From positions 1 through 15,290 of the forward strand of contig PKCL01000306.1 in NCBI GenBank assembly GCA_002862165.1: a stretch of DNA of 15,290 nucleotides. The letters are read 5' to 3'. Below, in pieces: positions 1 to 7,982 of the stretch. The translations under genes were made by a program, and so were the position numbers. The notes under the pieces are model-generated. The model made no database searches and was not told where the DNA came from. It was given only the letters and a program-made list of their open reading frames with translations. Source of the DNA: Planctomycetaceae bacterium (GTDB lineage: Bacteria; Planctomycetota; Planctomycetia; Pirellulales; UBA1268). How positions within the stretch are numbered: the first letter of the stretch is position 1; each line of letters opens with the position of its first letter.

Positions 1-248
1 GTTGCTGCCTGGTACATGGCAGAATTCCATGCACCGTATGCAAGGATAATCGCCGTACTAATTGCCAGAAATTTGACTCTCCGCACAGTAGCAGGTTGCA
101 CATTGAAACTCCTGGATCGACACAAAGGGCAACTATTAAAGAATGCTGAATGTGCGTCCTTCTCCGGACTCTCAGCAATATATTGTGCCAGCTCCTCGTC
201 GATCTCCAGGAGATCATTCCGACAATATCCACAAAGTTCGGAAACCAT
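1..248 (-). CDS. Zinc-ribbon membrane protein, 3' part cut by window edge
   Basis: This open frame starts at an ATG (246-248) and runs without a stop off the left edge, giving 82 N-terminal residues. Near the start is a C-x2-C pair (C6, C9) and about 40 residues later a second C-x2-C pair (C45, C48), the layout of a zinc ribbon. A basic stretch (RRVK, around 60-63) then leads into a hydrophobic segment at about 64-76, probably a membrane helix with the ribbon on the cytoplasmic side. Between the pairs the chain is acidic (EIDEEL). A weak purine-rich GAGAG lies upstream of the ATG. It is transcribed away from the gene-poor stretch to its right. The function is unknown. The ribbon-then-helix layout resembles that of the small gene at 1059-1301, although the sequences do not look closely related. 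The reading frame looks clearly coding; the product name is a structural description only. Confidence 0.68.
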   Translation of the reverse strand, partial: MVSELCGYCRNDLLEIDEELAQYIAESPEKDAHSAFFNSCPLCRSRSFNVQPATVRRVKFLAISTAIILAYGAWNSAMYQAA

Positions 249-798
249 TTCTCAACTCTCAATAACCAGGTTTCTTTTGGCTATCGGACGAAACAGACAT
301 TATTTTTTAACCCGGGAAAATAATTCGCATGATCCGGACAATACTCCTACTCATAACGCAACATCTGACCATGGAGGGACGCAGGAAAACACTACTCTTG
401 AATGCCGCATGTCACCAGCCACGCACAAGAGCCTCCACAGCCCGGCCGGCTTATGTCTATCGAAAATGCACAACAATTCAGTAGCGTTATATTGTGAGTT
501 ACCGACAGGATCAGGAGGTCTGGCAACGAATCCGGAAGCTTGAAAAAACGCATAGAGGCGTACTTCATGCCGCTTTGTGACAAACCAGCACCAAGGTGCT
601 AGCCAAGCAGACTGAAAGCGGTGTAGAGTCTGACGCTGCTGTTGTAAAACCATCAATGAAGTTCATCTGAAAAGCGAAAACAAGAATAACCGTCAAGGCT
701 ACCTCGAGCCTAAAAAGGCACCGAAGCCACCTTTAGCAATGACGCCCAGAGTTGATAAAACAACAACTCGCTGCTTGGAACCCAGTAAAGTATGACTC
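249..798. other. 550-base stretch without a convincing gene
   Basis: This lies between the divergent starts of the left-edge minus-strand gene and the DUF5522-type gene at 799, so it should hold both promoters, but no clear -35/-10 pair stands out. The long open frames crossing it (plus 16-543, minus 351-656) give low-complexity, protein-unlike translations. One plus-strand frame is more protein-like in pieces: from ATG 329 it is interrupted at 482, 578 and 668, and the piece at 494-577 (…QDQEVWQRIRKLEKTHRG…) looks like ordinary helical protein. A second protein-like piece in another frame (634-795) ends just before the ATG at 799. This may be a decayed gene or chance. A hairpin is noted separately at 587-600. 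I saw no conserved core of RNase P RNA, SRP RNA or tmRNA. Confidence 0.5.
587..600. repeat. Perfect 6-bp inverted repeat (AGCACC-AA-GGTGCT)
   Basis: The arms AGCACC and GGTGCT are exact reverse complements separated by AA. No T-run follows on either strand, so it does not look like an intrinsic terminator. It sits inside the gene-poor stretch about 200 bases upstream of the DUF5522-type gene. It could be a protein-binding site or chance. Confidence 0.4.
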
Positions 799-1035
799 AT
801 GACTGAAGATCCGGAAATCCCCTTAAAACCTGGCGAAACCTCCAGAGCAGACCGATCACCACGTGTCGAAGAGTCTTCGGAAGAATACTATTTCGAAAAT
901 GGGTTTCTTGTTTTTACAGCTGCGTATCACTTGAAGCGTGGTTCATGCTGCGGTTCGCGCTGCCGACACTGCCCTTTTCAACCTCAATATATAGCCGGCA
1001 CTAAAACAACAACTCTCTCTCAAAAAACAGCCTAG
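799..1035 (+). CDS. DUF5522-type small cysteine protein
   Basis: This 78-residue protein has a disordered, charged start (about 1-28), then a conserved-looking core at about 29-56. The core reads YYFENGFLVFTAAYHLKRG followed by a cluster C-C-x3-C-x2-C-P-F. The Y-Y-x-E-x-G-x-x-V-F-T-x-x-Y-H-x-x-R-G-x-C-C pattern is that of the DUF5522 family, small bacterial proteins whose cysteine cluster probably binds a metal. Their biochemical role is unknown. The tail after the core (IAGTKTTTLSQKTA) is not part of the family core. No strong Shine-Dalgarno is seen (only TAAAG upstream). A stop in the same frame lies 3 bases before the ATG, which supports this start. It is followed on the same strand, after 23 bases, by the zinc-ribbon gene, so the two may be co-transcribed. 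Recognised from motif memory, not from a search. Confidence 0.75.
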   Translation: MTEDPEIPLKPGETSRADRSPRVEESSEEYYFENGFLVFTAAYHLKRGSCCGSRCRHCPFQPQYIAGTKTTTLSQKTA

Positions 1036-1058
1036 CGAAGTTCGTAGAACCGACAACG

Positions 1059-1301
1059 ATGAATATGCTTGAAGAAGATGAAGAATGGGACGATGCCTAC
1101 AACGAGGAAGAACTTGATGAGCCGCTTGTACCGTGTCCCTACTGTGGCGTCGAAATGTTAGAAGAAAGCCCGCAATGCCCCTCCTGTGGAAACTATATCT
1201 CAGCTGAAGATTTACCATCAACGTCACAACCAACCTGGGTGATATTGACTGCTGTGGTATGCCTTCTTCTTGCCTTGGGCTGGGTTTTCAGTGGCTGGTA
1301 G
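1059..1301 (+). CDS. Zinc-ribbon protein with C-terminal membrane helix
   Basis: This 80-residue protein has three parts. The N-terminus (about 1-23) is very acidic (LEEDEEWDD, EEELDEP). A zinc ribbon follows with pairs C-P-Y-C (C26, C29) and C-P-S-C (C40, C43). One hydrophobic helix (about 60-77, WVILTAVVCLLLALGWVF) ends the protein. This is a tail-anchored layout with the metal-binding part in the cytoplasm. Proteins of this shape are common in planctomycetes and have no assigned function. A second ATG two codons in (1065) is an equally good start, and neither has a clear Shine-Dalgarno. It follows the DUF5522-type gene by 23 bases and converges on the minus-strand membrane protein, whose stop lies 9 bases away with no convincing terminator between. 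Confidence 0.72.
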   Translation: MNMLEEDEEWDDAYNEEELDEPLVPCPYCGVEMLEESPQCPSCGNYISAEDLPSTSQPTWVILTAVVCLLLALGWVFSGW

Positions 1302-1310
1302 AAGTGTCAC

Positions 1311-1841
1311 TTATAGTGCAAGGCCGGCATACGCTAACAACGATGCACCCACCAAACTCAATATTCTGGGCCACCCACGATCAAGACCTTGCCTGTAGTA
1401 CACACAGAGCACAACAAGAATGCTGGCAGTAACGACTCCTTCAACAAGAAGCACACTCATGCTGGCTTGCTGAAGCCAGCGAATCGTAAGGAAAAAAACC
1501 CCACACAAAAAACCTCCTAAGACTGCAACAACCCTGCCCTTCTCCCACAGCCGACTGACCATAAAAGCCATGACATACATTGCGAAGGGAAAATATAATT
1601 CTCTATTTCCTGTCACGTTTGCGAATATTAACCAAGCTGAACATGGGATCAGCGTGCCAAGTGAATGCAACTGGCTGCCACAGTACACTTCAATCAGAAG
1701 AGCCGGGACCACAATACTGATCCATACGGGGCCACCCCAGAATGCTACCCCCAAGAGAAACACACCTTCCAGCAACAGGAAGCCTGTTTTCTGAAATACT
1801 GTTGGACTACGTTTATACGTTTTGTCTGCCTCGGCACTCAT
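1311..1841 (-). CDS. Multi-pass membrane protein of unknown function
   Basis: From the ATG at 1841 this is a 176-residue, strongly hydrophobic protein with a short charged N-terminus (MSAEADKTYKR). It has about six predicted membrane segments, roughly at residues 20-36, 38-53, 62-76, 82-97, 103-121 and 128-148, and a further hydrophobic stretch at 158-176. I recognise no family. The size and the 'glycine-Leu-Gly' style loop after the second helix are superficially like MreD-type small membrane proteins, but that is not enough for a name. An in-frame TTG at 1898 would add 19 residues and overlap the stop of the DUF1501 gene (TTGA). The added piece is cysteine-rich and unlike a natural N-terminus, so I prefer the ATG, 53 bases after the DUF1501 stop. 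It may be the last gene of the sigma/PSD1/DUF1501 operon. Confidence 0.62.
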   Translation of the reverse strand: MSAEADKTYKRSPTVFQKTGFLLLEGVFLLGVAFWGGPVWISIVVPALLIEVYCGSQLHSLGTLIPCSAWLIFANVTGNRELYFPFAMYVMAFMVSRLWEKGRVVAVLGGFLCGVFFLTIRWLQQASMSVLLVEGVVTASILVVLCVYYRQGLDRGWPRILSLVGASLLAYAGLAL

Positions 1842-1894
1842 ACATTCAATGTACACAGAACTGCATAAACTCCCACAACATCGCAGTAAGTCCG

Positions 1895-3283
1895 TCAAGC
1901 GATGATATCTTGAATGATCTCACCACCAAACTGTGAGAGTTGCTTGTGCCGACCCGCATGCAGATATGTCAACTTATTGTCGTCAAGACCAAGCAGATGC
2001 AGCATTGTCACATGAACATCTCGAATTGGATGGACACACTCAGATGCCTCGGCACCAAGATCATCTGTCGCGCCGACAACACCAGGCTTTACACCTCCAC
2101 CTGCAAACAACATCGTCATGGCCTTGTTATTATGCCCCCGACCTAAGGCATACACACCACCCCGCTTATTGTTGTCTGGTGTTCTCCCAAATTCACCAGT
2201 CCAGACGACAAGTGTATCTTCAAGCAGACCACGCTGCTTGAGATCTCGAAGAAGCCCGGCCATGGGCTTATCGACACTCTTGATTCGAGACGTGTGCCCC
2301 TGTTTCAAATAGTCATGACTGTCCCAGCCTCCACTGAAAATCTGTACAAACCGGACGCCGTTTTCTACTAATCGGCGAGCGAGCAGACACTGCCTTCCGA
2401 AAGCATCTGTCACAGGCTCGTCAACGCCATACATTTTTAGTGTCTGTGCCGACTCCGTTGAACAGTCAATAACATCTGGAATTTCTGTTTGCATCCTGAA
2501 GGCCAACTCATAGTTGGCTATCCGTGCCTGCAGCCGTTCATCTTCTGCAGAGAGCGCCTCGAGGTGTCGCTGATTAAGTTTCGTCAACTCCTCGATCATC
2601 CTTTGTTGTTGAACATGCCCACGATGCACTGGTGTTGCGAGGTCAAGAAGTGGAGACCCCTCCGGCCGCAACCGTGTCCCCTGATAGTACGGCGGCAGAA
2701 AACCATTAGACCAATTGGTTGAGCCGCCTTGCGGCAGTGCGAGCTCGGTCATCACAACAAAGGCAGGCAGATTTTCATTTTCTGTACCCAACCCATAGGT
2801 TACCCATGATCCTAATGCCGGGTCACCACCGAGCCGGCTACCAGTATTCATGTGAAATAGTGCTTCTGGATGATTCAGTGATTCTGCCTGACATCCACGA
2901 TAGTTACAGAGCTCATTGGCAACATAAGGATCCGTCATGTACTTCCATTGATCGCACATCTCAATACCATTGTCGCCCGCATGCTGAAAGCCGAATGGAC
3001 TCCCAACAAAGAACTTGTAACCCTTTTCCAAGCCACCTGAAAGCTGTGATTCTTCTTTATGTCGCTGAGTGAGTACAGGCTTCGGATCAAATGTGTCCAT
3101 ATGACCAGGCCCTCCCTCCATAACTAGCATGATGACTCGCTTTGCCCGCGGCGCAAACATCGGAGGTTGTAGTGCCAGCGGTGAACTTCGTCCATCTTCA
3201 GCCTGGAGAAGATTGCTGAGCGCGACCGGACCCAGACCAGCACCAAGACTCAGCAGCAGATTGCGTCGACTTGTCGAAAACAT
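1895..3283 (-). CDS. DUF1501 protein, alkaline-phosphatase-like fold, Tat-type signal
   Basis: This 462-residue protein of the DUF1501 family (Pfam PF07394) is abundant in planctomycetes and related to the alkaline phosphatase/sulfatase superfamily. The N-terminus reads SRRNLLLSLGAGLGPVALSNLL (about 5-26), a twin-arginine signal, so the folded protein is probably exported through Tat. Motifs in order are GGPGHMDTFDPKP (57-69), GGWDSHDY (318-325), WTGEFGRTPD (361-370), GRGHNN (381-386) and DVHVTMLHLLGLD (422-434). The Asp/His residues in these are candidates for metal binding. The family is uncharacterised; some members are annotated loosely as 'sulfatase'. It starts 11 bases after the PSD1 gene, with no strong Shine-Dalgarno, so translation coupling is likely. 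PSD1 followed by DUF1501 is a standard planctomycete gene pair, suggesting that the two products act together in the periplasm. Confidence 0.93.
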   Translation of the reverse strand: MFSTSRRNLLLSLGAGLGPVALSNLLQAEDGRSSPLALQPPMFAPRAKRVIMLVMEGGPGHMDTFDPKPVLTQRHKEESQLSGGLEKGYKFFVGSPFGFQHAGDNGIEMCDQWKYMTDPYVANELCNYRGCQAESLNHPEALFHMNTGSRLGGDPALGSWVTYGLGTENENLPAFVVMTELALPQGGSTNWSNGFLPPYYQGTRLRPEGSPLLDLATPVHRGHVQQQRMIEELTKLNQRHLEALSAEDERLQARIANYELAFRMQTEIPDVIDCSTESAQTLKMYGVDEPVTDAFGRQCLLARRLVENGVRFVQIFSGGWDSHDYLKQGHTSRIKSVDKPMAGLLRDLKQRGLLEDTLVVWTGEFGRTPDNNKRGGVYALGRGHNNKAMTMLFAGGGVKPGVVGATDDLGAEASECVHPIRDVHVTMLHLLGLDDNKLTYLHAGRHKQLSQFGGEIIQDIIA

Positions 3284-3294
3284 AACATCACCAT

Positions 3295-6261
3295 TTAGTC
3301 CACGAAAAGAAACTCATTTGTATTCATAAGAAGCAGACACACATCTGCCAAAGCACGGCCCTCTAAGCTAAGATCCTTGACCTTGAGGTCTGCTTCATAC
3401 TTTGAAAATTTTGGCAAGATTTCACAATACTCGAAAGGCAACCCACTAATTTCTTCCACGAGCGACCGGGTAATCTCCGTCGGATACACAGGATGCTCAA
3501 AATCAGCAACACCGTAACTCCGCACTGCGGCCTCAAAAAAAGTCTCCAACTGGCTTACCTCCGCACCAACAGCGTTTCTCGCAAGTATTTGCTGAAAAGC
3601 TTTTTGAATTGCCTCGGTTGTACTGGCTGATTTTCTTATGAGTTGATCAGCCAGCGCAACGGCTCTGCCTGTCATAAACTCACTATTTAGGAGCGTTAAT
3701 GCCTGAGGTGTGACCGATGCATCGTCTCGTAACTCACACGACTCATTCGGATTTGGCTGATTAAATAGTTCTAAGAATGGATCCGCCAGGCCACGGCAAT
3801 GATAGGTATAAATCGTACGGCGGCTTCGATCATCGCGACATTCTGAGGGCTGATATGCAGGGGCCAGAGAAAACTGAATCATTCGAGGCTGCAGAGCAAC
3901 CTCCAGATTCATTTCTGGAAAAACTGGGATCCCACCGTCACCATGGACTAATTCACCACTGACTGCAAGGAGTGAATCCCGTATCTCCTCCGCCGTCAGC
4001 CTTCTCCGACGAAAGTGTGAGAGCAACATGTTTTCCGGGTCAACCACTGCAAGTTTCTCTGCACCCACCGGTATGACTGATCGCTGATAAGCAGCTGAGA
4101 GAACTATTTCTTTATGGAGCGTTTTTATACTCCAACCCGACTCAAGAAAACGCCGTGAAAGATAATCAAGCAGCCCTGGGTGCGTCGGCTTCCCACCTTT
4201 CGCGCCAAAGTTATTTGAATTCGTAGCCAGTCCACTCCCAAAATGATACTGCCAGATACGATTCACAATACTTCGTACTGTTAATGGGTTACGAGGGTTT
4301 GCGATCCAGTGTGCGAGTGCTGTTCTGCGACCACTTACGTCATCGGTAAGAAGATGCGGGGCACCTCTTTTTTTTGCTCTCAGTGATACGGCGCTCAGAA
4401 CACCCGGAAATACTTTTGCTCCCGGAGCCTCAAGACTGCCCCCAGTAAGAATAAATGAATCTACCTGCGGCTCTTCATCACGGAAGGTGTTAAACGCTCG
4501 AAGTTTTCTCGCATTCTGGCTTCTTTTTGGCATGCCACGGGTACTAAACACACTCTGTGCAAGAGGCTGAAAACGTTCAAGACGACGCTCCCAAATCCAT
4601 TCATCCTGACGCCGTACTTTGAGCATTCCAGCCTCCACGTGGCTCAAGCCAACATGACGAGGTGGCTTTTTCTCATCCGGATCTCCCTTTCGTTTTTGTT
4701 CATTTTTATAAGGAAGTTCGTGTTCCACATACCATGTTCGTGCCGCTGTTTCTTGCTTCTCAACAAGCTGGTTCATCTCACTTCTGGCAAACGAGAGCAT
4801 TTTCCCAACAAACTTTTCCTCTGACTCAAACCGGTCACGAGACTCATTATTCAAAAACGGTGCCGCACGCTCCACAGGGAAAGTTGTTGCAAATGCTGCG
4901 TACATACCGTAGTAATCCCGAGTTGGAATGGGATCAAACTTATGATCATGACATTTACAACACCGAAGAGTCTGTGAAAGGAATGTCTGACCTGTGATGT
5001 TGACGACGTCATCCAGATAGAGTTGCCGCGCCTGATCGTCATCTACCATCGCGTTGTCCCACGGACCAAGTCTTAAAAAGCCAGTTGCAACAAGCAGCTC
5101 TGCTTCTTTCTGCGTATACCCACCCTCCGATTCAATTTTTTGCAGAGCGTTAAAGAACTCCTTCCCCTCAAGGCCTTTTTTATGAAGCCGTTTTTTTACG
5201 GATACCTTGGCAAGCTCATCTCCTGCCAACTGTTCCTTTATAAATTCGTCGTATGGCTTATCGTTGTTAAAGCAACGAATCACGTAATCGCGATACCGCC
5301 ACATATTTGATCGCTCATAGTCATTACTCATTCCAGCCGTATCAGAATATCGGGTAATGTCGAGCCAATGCCTGGCCCATCGTTCTCCATACCGTGGACT
5401 CGCCAAGAGCCGATCCACGACATCTTCAAATGCCTTCTCACTATTGCGGGCATATGCCTCTTTAAAGTTTATGATTTCTTTTGCTGTCGGTGGCAGGCCG
5501 TGAAGATCAAAGAATATTCTCCGAAGTAATTCCGTCGGCGATGCCTGAGGCGATGCCATAAGATTCACTTTTGCCAGACGTTTATTTACAAAAAAGTCGA
5601 TTGCGTCATGCTGCTGCACATTTCCTGGCAATTCATCCTCTACTGCCGGCAATTGCTTGAACGCCCACAGATCTTCCTCGGCGTACGGTCGGCCTGTCCA
5701 CTCCTTACTTGTGCCGCCACTCGTATTCCATCGAACCATCCCAGGTTCGAGCACGGCACCCTGCGAGGCTTCACGGATCACATGCTGTTGCTCAAGTGAA
5801 GGCCACGGGGCTCCCGCATCGATCCATCGCTCGACTATTGCAATCTCATTTGGTGACAGACGTTCACTCTTCTTTGGTGGCATTTCCTGATCCTCCCACC
5901 GGATGGCACCAAGCAGCGTGCCCTCGGACAGATCACCTGGCACAATTGCAACATCACCTGATTCACCTCCACATAACAACGTTTTCCGAGAAGTCATCAA
6001 ATACTCCCCTCGCAACTCATCACCTTCACCATGACATCCGAAACACTTGGTCCTGAGCAGCGGTAATACTTCGAGCGTAAAGAGTTCCTCCGGGCTACGC
6101 TCCGCGAATGGCATCACATCACCAGCAACGACCCTGTTTTGTCCGTCAATCGACACGAAAGCACAGACGACCATCAGACTCATGATGACACCACATCCAT
6201 GCACAGAGCATGTGTGCTTGAATCGACCCTTTCTATTCGATACTGAACCAATCATCTTCAT
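3295..6261 (-). CDS. PSC1-DUF1549-DUF1553 (PSD1) exported cytochrome-type protein
   Basis: This 988-residue planctomycete signature protein has a basic start and hydrophobic segment at about 25-47, giving a Sec-type signal or anchor. A planctomycete cytochrome C domain (PSC1, PF07635) follows at about 60-155, with the haem motif C73-F-G-C76-H77 and a later M-P-P-K (127-130) that could supply a Met ligand. The DUF1549 part (PF07583, about 218-470) contains YGERWARHWLD (291-301) and a second CxxCH, C434-C-K-C437-H438, in the family hallmark CxxCHDHKFDPI. A lysine/glutamate-rich linker (about 505-560) leads to DUF1553 (PF07587, about 640-920), with NPLTVRSIVNRIW and NNFGAKGGKPTHP. A redox or electron-transfer role is implied by the haem motifs, but the family has no demonstrated reaction. 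The ATG overlaps the upstream FecR/LamG stop (ATGA), so the genes are coupled. A second ATG lies two codons in. Confidence 0.94.
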   Translation of the reverse strand: MKMIGSVSNRKGRFKHTCSVHGCGVIMSLMVVCAFVSIDGQNRVVAGDVMPFAERSPEELFTLEVLPLLRTKCFGCHGEGDELRGEYLMTSRKTLLCGGESGDVAIVPGDLSEGTLLGAIRWEDQEMPPKKSERLSPNEIAIVERWIDAGAPWPSLEQQHVIREASQGAVLEPGMVRWNTSGGTSKEWTGRPYAEEDLWAFKQLPAVEDELPGNVQQHDAIDFFVNKRLAKVNLMASPQASPTELLRRIFFDLHGLPPTAKEIINFKEAYARNSEKAFEDVVDRLLASPRYGERWARHWLDITRYSDTAGMSNDYERSNMWRYRDYVIRCFNNDKPYDEFIKEQLAGDELAKVSVKKRLHKKGLEGKEFFNALQKIESEGGYTQKEAELLVATGFLRLGPWDNAMVDDDQARQLYLDDVVNITGQTFLSQTLRCCKCHDHKFDPIPTRDYYGMYAAFATTFPVERAAPFLNNESRDRFESEEKFVGKMLSFARSEMNQLVEKQETAARTWYVEHELPYKNEQKRKGDPDEKKPPRHVGLSHVEAGMLKVRRQDEWIWERRLERFQPLAQSVFSTRGMPKRSQNARKLRAFNTFRDEEPQVDSFILTGGSLEAPGAKVFPGVLSAVSLRAKKRGAPHLLTDDVSGRRTALAHWIANPRNPLTVRSIVNRIWQYHFGSGLATNSNNFGAKGGKPTHPGLLDYLSRRFLESGWSIKTLHKEIVLSAAYQRSVIPVGAEKLAVVDPENMLLSHFRRRRLTAEEIRDSLLAVSGELVHGDGGIPVFPEMNLEVALQPRMIQFSLAPAYQPSECRDDRSRRTIYTYHCRGLADPFLELFNQPNPNESCELRDDASVTPQALTLLNSEFMTGRAVALADQLIRKSASTTEAIQKAFQQILARNAVGAEVSQLETFFEAAVRSYGVADFEHPVYPTEITRSLVEEISGLPFEYCEILPKFSKYEADLKVKDLSLEGRALADVCLLLMNTNEFLFVD

Positions 6262-7928
6262 TCTCCAACAGCACTTTCCGCATAAAGCCTTGCAACATCG
6301 CTCGCTGTCAAAGCACCATCAAAAATCAGAAACTCGTCTATTGCACCGTTAAGATTCCTACATGTGAACTCTTCGTCTGTTCGGTACATTGGGTCTGCCC
6401 AATTCGCAATTGAAGCGGAACCAATATGGACCACCGGAACTGTTGCATGCTCCGGTATCATCTCCATGCTGACCTGCTTTCCGTTGAGATAATGAGCAAC
6501 CTGACCTCTTCTACGGTCGTATGTCACCGCAAGCATGTTCCACTCTCCACTCATCTCATCTCGCCATATATCTGGGGAATAAAACACAGTTTGTCGCCAA
6601 CTTGTGCCCTTTCGGTGCGCATGTTTCACTGAGAAGAAGATCCTGCCATCCTTCTGAATCTGCCAGTGAGGCTTACTCACTTCATGCCCGTCAGTTAAGA
6701 ACAGTGAATTAAACAGATTACTCAGACTATTAATTCTCACCCAGCAGACCATTGAAAGATTGTCCATCTCATCCGGCATTGCCACTCGGGCTCGACTCCC
6801 ATACCTCGTATAGTCATACGCTTGACCCGCATGCCCCCAACGGTTGGCACAAACCGCCGCTCCAACAACTGCTGCTGTTGACGCCTGCGAGCCACCGTGA
6901 GCCAGGTTTTCAAGTGTCCTACTCTGATTGTCGGCGGAACATCGATAACACGCCACGAGCCGATCGTCACGCAACCACTCTTGCAATGCCAAACCCCATG
7001 CTTCTTCGCGCGAGGAGATCTTCTCCTGAACGGCACGAGCTACTGCAGAAGAACTCACCACGCGAACCGGTACTTCGAGTTCTTCAGGCTGGGCGACTGC
7101 TTGACGAACTCTTAATGACTCGCCTTGACTACATCGGAGTTCTGGCTCCTCAGCCCGCAGCAGACCAACCTCTCCATCTAAGACGGTGAAGTCGGTGGTA
7201 CCCCCGTCTACATGCACACTAAATTCTGTGCCATAATCGACAATTTCTCCCGCGGCCGTCACAACCTGAAAGCCATGAGCAGCATCAGGAACATACGCTC
7301 GAACCGTACCCTTGTTCAGCTTTACAGCCATTGGAGAATCAATGGTAAATTCAGTTTCACCCTCAATGACTAATTGCACACCACTAAATAATTCCAGGTG
7401 CATGACACCCGACTGAATATGGTGTTCACCCCGCGGCAGCACAGCACCAGATAACACAATCGGACTTTCCCAAAGAACATCTGCTTGACTCGCTACGACT
7501 GCTACCCCGGCTACCGGCACGCCAGTCACCGGCAGGCCAGACTCGGGTGTGAAATATTTTTGATCTGGACTCTGGCGTGAATTCAATACAACGCACACCA
7601 AAGCAATTAAAGCCGTTGAAAACAGTGCCATCTGTAGCATCCTGCCTGACACTCGGCGACCAATCCGGCTGGTTCCATCCACCTTGGCATGCGGCTCATC
7701 TTGAGCTGGCTCAACCACAGGAGACGACCCAAGAACGCCTGCCTTCACTGCACCTTCCAGCGCACCTTCAAAGCCTACTCGATCGAGATACGCCCTTCTG
7801 TTTTTTTCACTATCTATCAACAGCGTTTCGAGTTTCTGCACATCATGTGCGCTTGCACGTCCATCGAGGGCACTCGTTACAAGTTCTTCCAACTCATTCT
7901 CAAGCCTATCACTTTGTTGCTCTGTCAT
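6258..7928 (-). CDS. FecR/LamG transmembrane protein, likely anti-sigma sensor
   Basis: From the ATG at 7928 this is a 556-residue single-pass membrane protein. Residues 1-60 are helical and charged (LENELEELVTSALDG…), as in the cytoplasmic part of FecR-type proteins. A membrane helix lies at about 98-115 (LQMALFSTALIALVCVVL). A FecR-like beta region follows at about 170-258, with GFQVVTAAGEIVDYGTEFSV and LDGEVGLL. A LamG/concanavalin-like jelly-roll fills about 325-550, with the typical WNMLAVTYD, YLNGK and LNGAIDEFLIFD. FecR proteins control the sigma factor encoded beside them, and LamG domains often bind carbohydrate. So I infer a sensor that holds the neighbouring sigma factor. A TTG at 7976 or ATG at 7934 are alternative starts; the TTG would lie only 6 bases after the sigma stop but gives an unnatural N-terminus. 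Its stop overlaps the PSD1 start. Confidence 0.86.
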   Translation of the reverse strand: MTEQQSDRLENELEELVTSALDGRASAHDVQKLETLLIDSEKNRRAYLDRVGFEGALEGAVKAGVLGSSPVVEPAQDEPHAKVDGTSRIGRRVSGRMLQMALFSTALIALVCVVLNSRQSPDQKYFTPESGLPVTGVPVAGVAVVASQADVLWESPIVLSGAVLPRGEHHIQSGVMHLELFSGVQLVIEGETEFTIDSPMAVKLNKGTVRAYVPDAAHGFQVVTAAGEIVDYGTEFSVHVDGGTTDFTVLDGEVGLLRAEEPELRCSQGESLRVRQAVAQPEELEVPVRVVSSSAVARAVQEKISSREEAWGLALQEWLRDDRLVACYRCSADNQSRTLENLAHGGSQASTAAVVGAAVCANRWGHAGQAYDYTRYGSRARVAMPDEMDNLSMVCWVRINSLSNLFNSLFLTDGHEVSKPHWQIQKDGRIFFSVKHAHRKGTSWRQTVFYSPDIWRDEMSGEWNMLAVTYDRRRGQVAHYLNGKQVSMEMIPEHATVPVVHIGSASIANWADPMYRTDEEFTCRNLNGAIDEFLIFDGALTASDVARLYAESAVGE

Positions 7929-7982
7929 TCTCATTCCATTTTCATTTGTCTGCTTGGCGTTCAATAGATTTCTCAACCTAGC

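Noticed and set aside
16..543. Long plus-strand open frame of 175 codons
   Set aside because: It overlaps the much more protein-like minus-strand zinc-ribbon frame and has a low-complexity, Ser/Thr/His-rich translation with no motif.
351..656. Minus-strand open frame of 101 codons
   Set aside because: Its translation has no recognisable domain, and its Trp/Cys/Arg-rich composition looks like non-coding sequence.
1307..1318. CACT-TAT-AGTG hairpin between convergent genes as a terminator
   Set aside because: It has only four base pairs, lacks a T-run and overlaps a stop codon.
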